Positions 6,043 through 6,252 of a stretch of 6,252 nt of DNA are shown here, piece after piece. The DNA is from Verrucomicrobiota bacterium (GTDB taxonomy: Bacteria > Verrucomicrobiota > Verrucomicrobiia > Opitutales > Opitutaceae), in the NCBI GenBank assembly GCA_023446735.1, contig JAEXPQ010000070.1, forward strand, positions 1-6,252, read 5' to 3'. Both the position numbers and the translations under genes were made by a program. Position 1 is the first letter of the stretch, and every line of letters starts with the position of its first letter. The notes under the pieces were generated by a model. The model was not told the origin of the DNA and searched no databases. It saw only the letters and a program-made list of their open reading frames with translations.

Positions 6043-6252
6043 GGCGCAAACAGCCGTTCGCCGAGGGGAAGCTGTCCGCTCGGCGCGCGGGCGCAACACC
6101 AGCCCCCCCACGCAGCGAGACGGAGCATTCCTCGCCGTGGTCGCACGTCCTTCCACCCTCGACAGCCCCATACCAAGCTTCCACATCACACCACCCGCCG
6201 CCGTCGCTCACGCAACAAGCCCACCCCGCCGCTCAAGCACCCGCCCGTCCAT
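6043..6252 (-). promoter_or_regulatory. Upstream region of the cytochrome gene
   Basis: These 210 bp should contain the cytochrome promoter and leader if the start at 6042 is right. I see no convincing sigma-70 pair, no FNR/CRP-like or Fur-like palindrome and no Shine-Dalgarno sequence before 6042. The frame of the cytochrome stays open through 6189, but the residues encoded there (Arg/Ala-rich, no hydrophobic core) do not look like part of the protein. No other gene can be supported here. Confidence 0.3.

Noticed and set aside
6208..6252. Short minus-strand frame beginning ATG at 6252 and stopping at 6208 (14 codons).
   Set aside because: Too short, no ribosome site can be seen because the window ends, and no recognisable peptide; it could equally be the tail of an off-window gene.

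Overview
The window is G+C-rich bacterial chromosome with strongly G/C-ending codons. It holds three large protein genes and a short palindromic repeat block at its left edge. The organism is Gram-negative: one protein carries a PEP-CTERM (exosortase) sorting tail and another is a periplasmic multihaem cytochrome anchored in the inner membrane. PEP-CTERM, a VIT/VWA surface protein, a large multihaem cytochrome and weak Shine-Dalgarno signals together fit Verrucomicrobiota of the Opitutus type best. That placement is an inference; another PEP-CTERM-bearing high-GC phylum is possible, and no rRNA or marker gene is present to settle it.

Layout. Positions 1-76 hold two tandem 36-bp units, each a near-perfect hairpin with a GACC loop. 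Positions 77-299 hold no gene that I can support; the only structure seen is a 12-bp GC palindrome at 81-92. Positions 300-2330 (minus) encode an exported VIT + von Willebrand A protein with an intact MIDAS site and a C-terminal PEP-CTERM signal. A 69-bp gap (2331-2399) separates it from a divergent plus-strand gene (2400-3929) for a soluble conserved protein of unknown function. That gene converges on, and overlaps by 38 bp, a minus-strand gene (3892-6042) for a fusion protein: a periplasmic domain with twelve CXXCH c-haem sites followed by a five-helix cytochrome b-like membrane domain. Positions 6043-6252 are its upstream region, with no gene or convincing promoter visible.

How the genes relate. 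They do not form an operon: neighbours are divergent and then convergent, so each is probably transcribed separately. The cytochrome has the architecture of a one-polypeptide quinol:multihaem-cytochrome oxidoreductase, similar in design to Geobacter CbcL, and would pass electrons from menaquinol or ubiquinol to periplasmic or extracellular acceptors. The VIT/VWA protein is likely displayed at the cell surface or in the envelope through an exosortase encoded elsewhere. The middle gene cannot be assigned a function. The most notable items are the twelve-haem/cytochrome b fusion built of repeated two-haem modules, the tandem hairpins at the edge, and the unusual tail after the PEP-CTERM signal.
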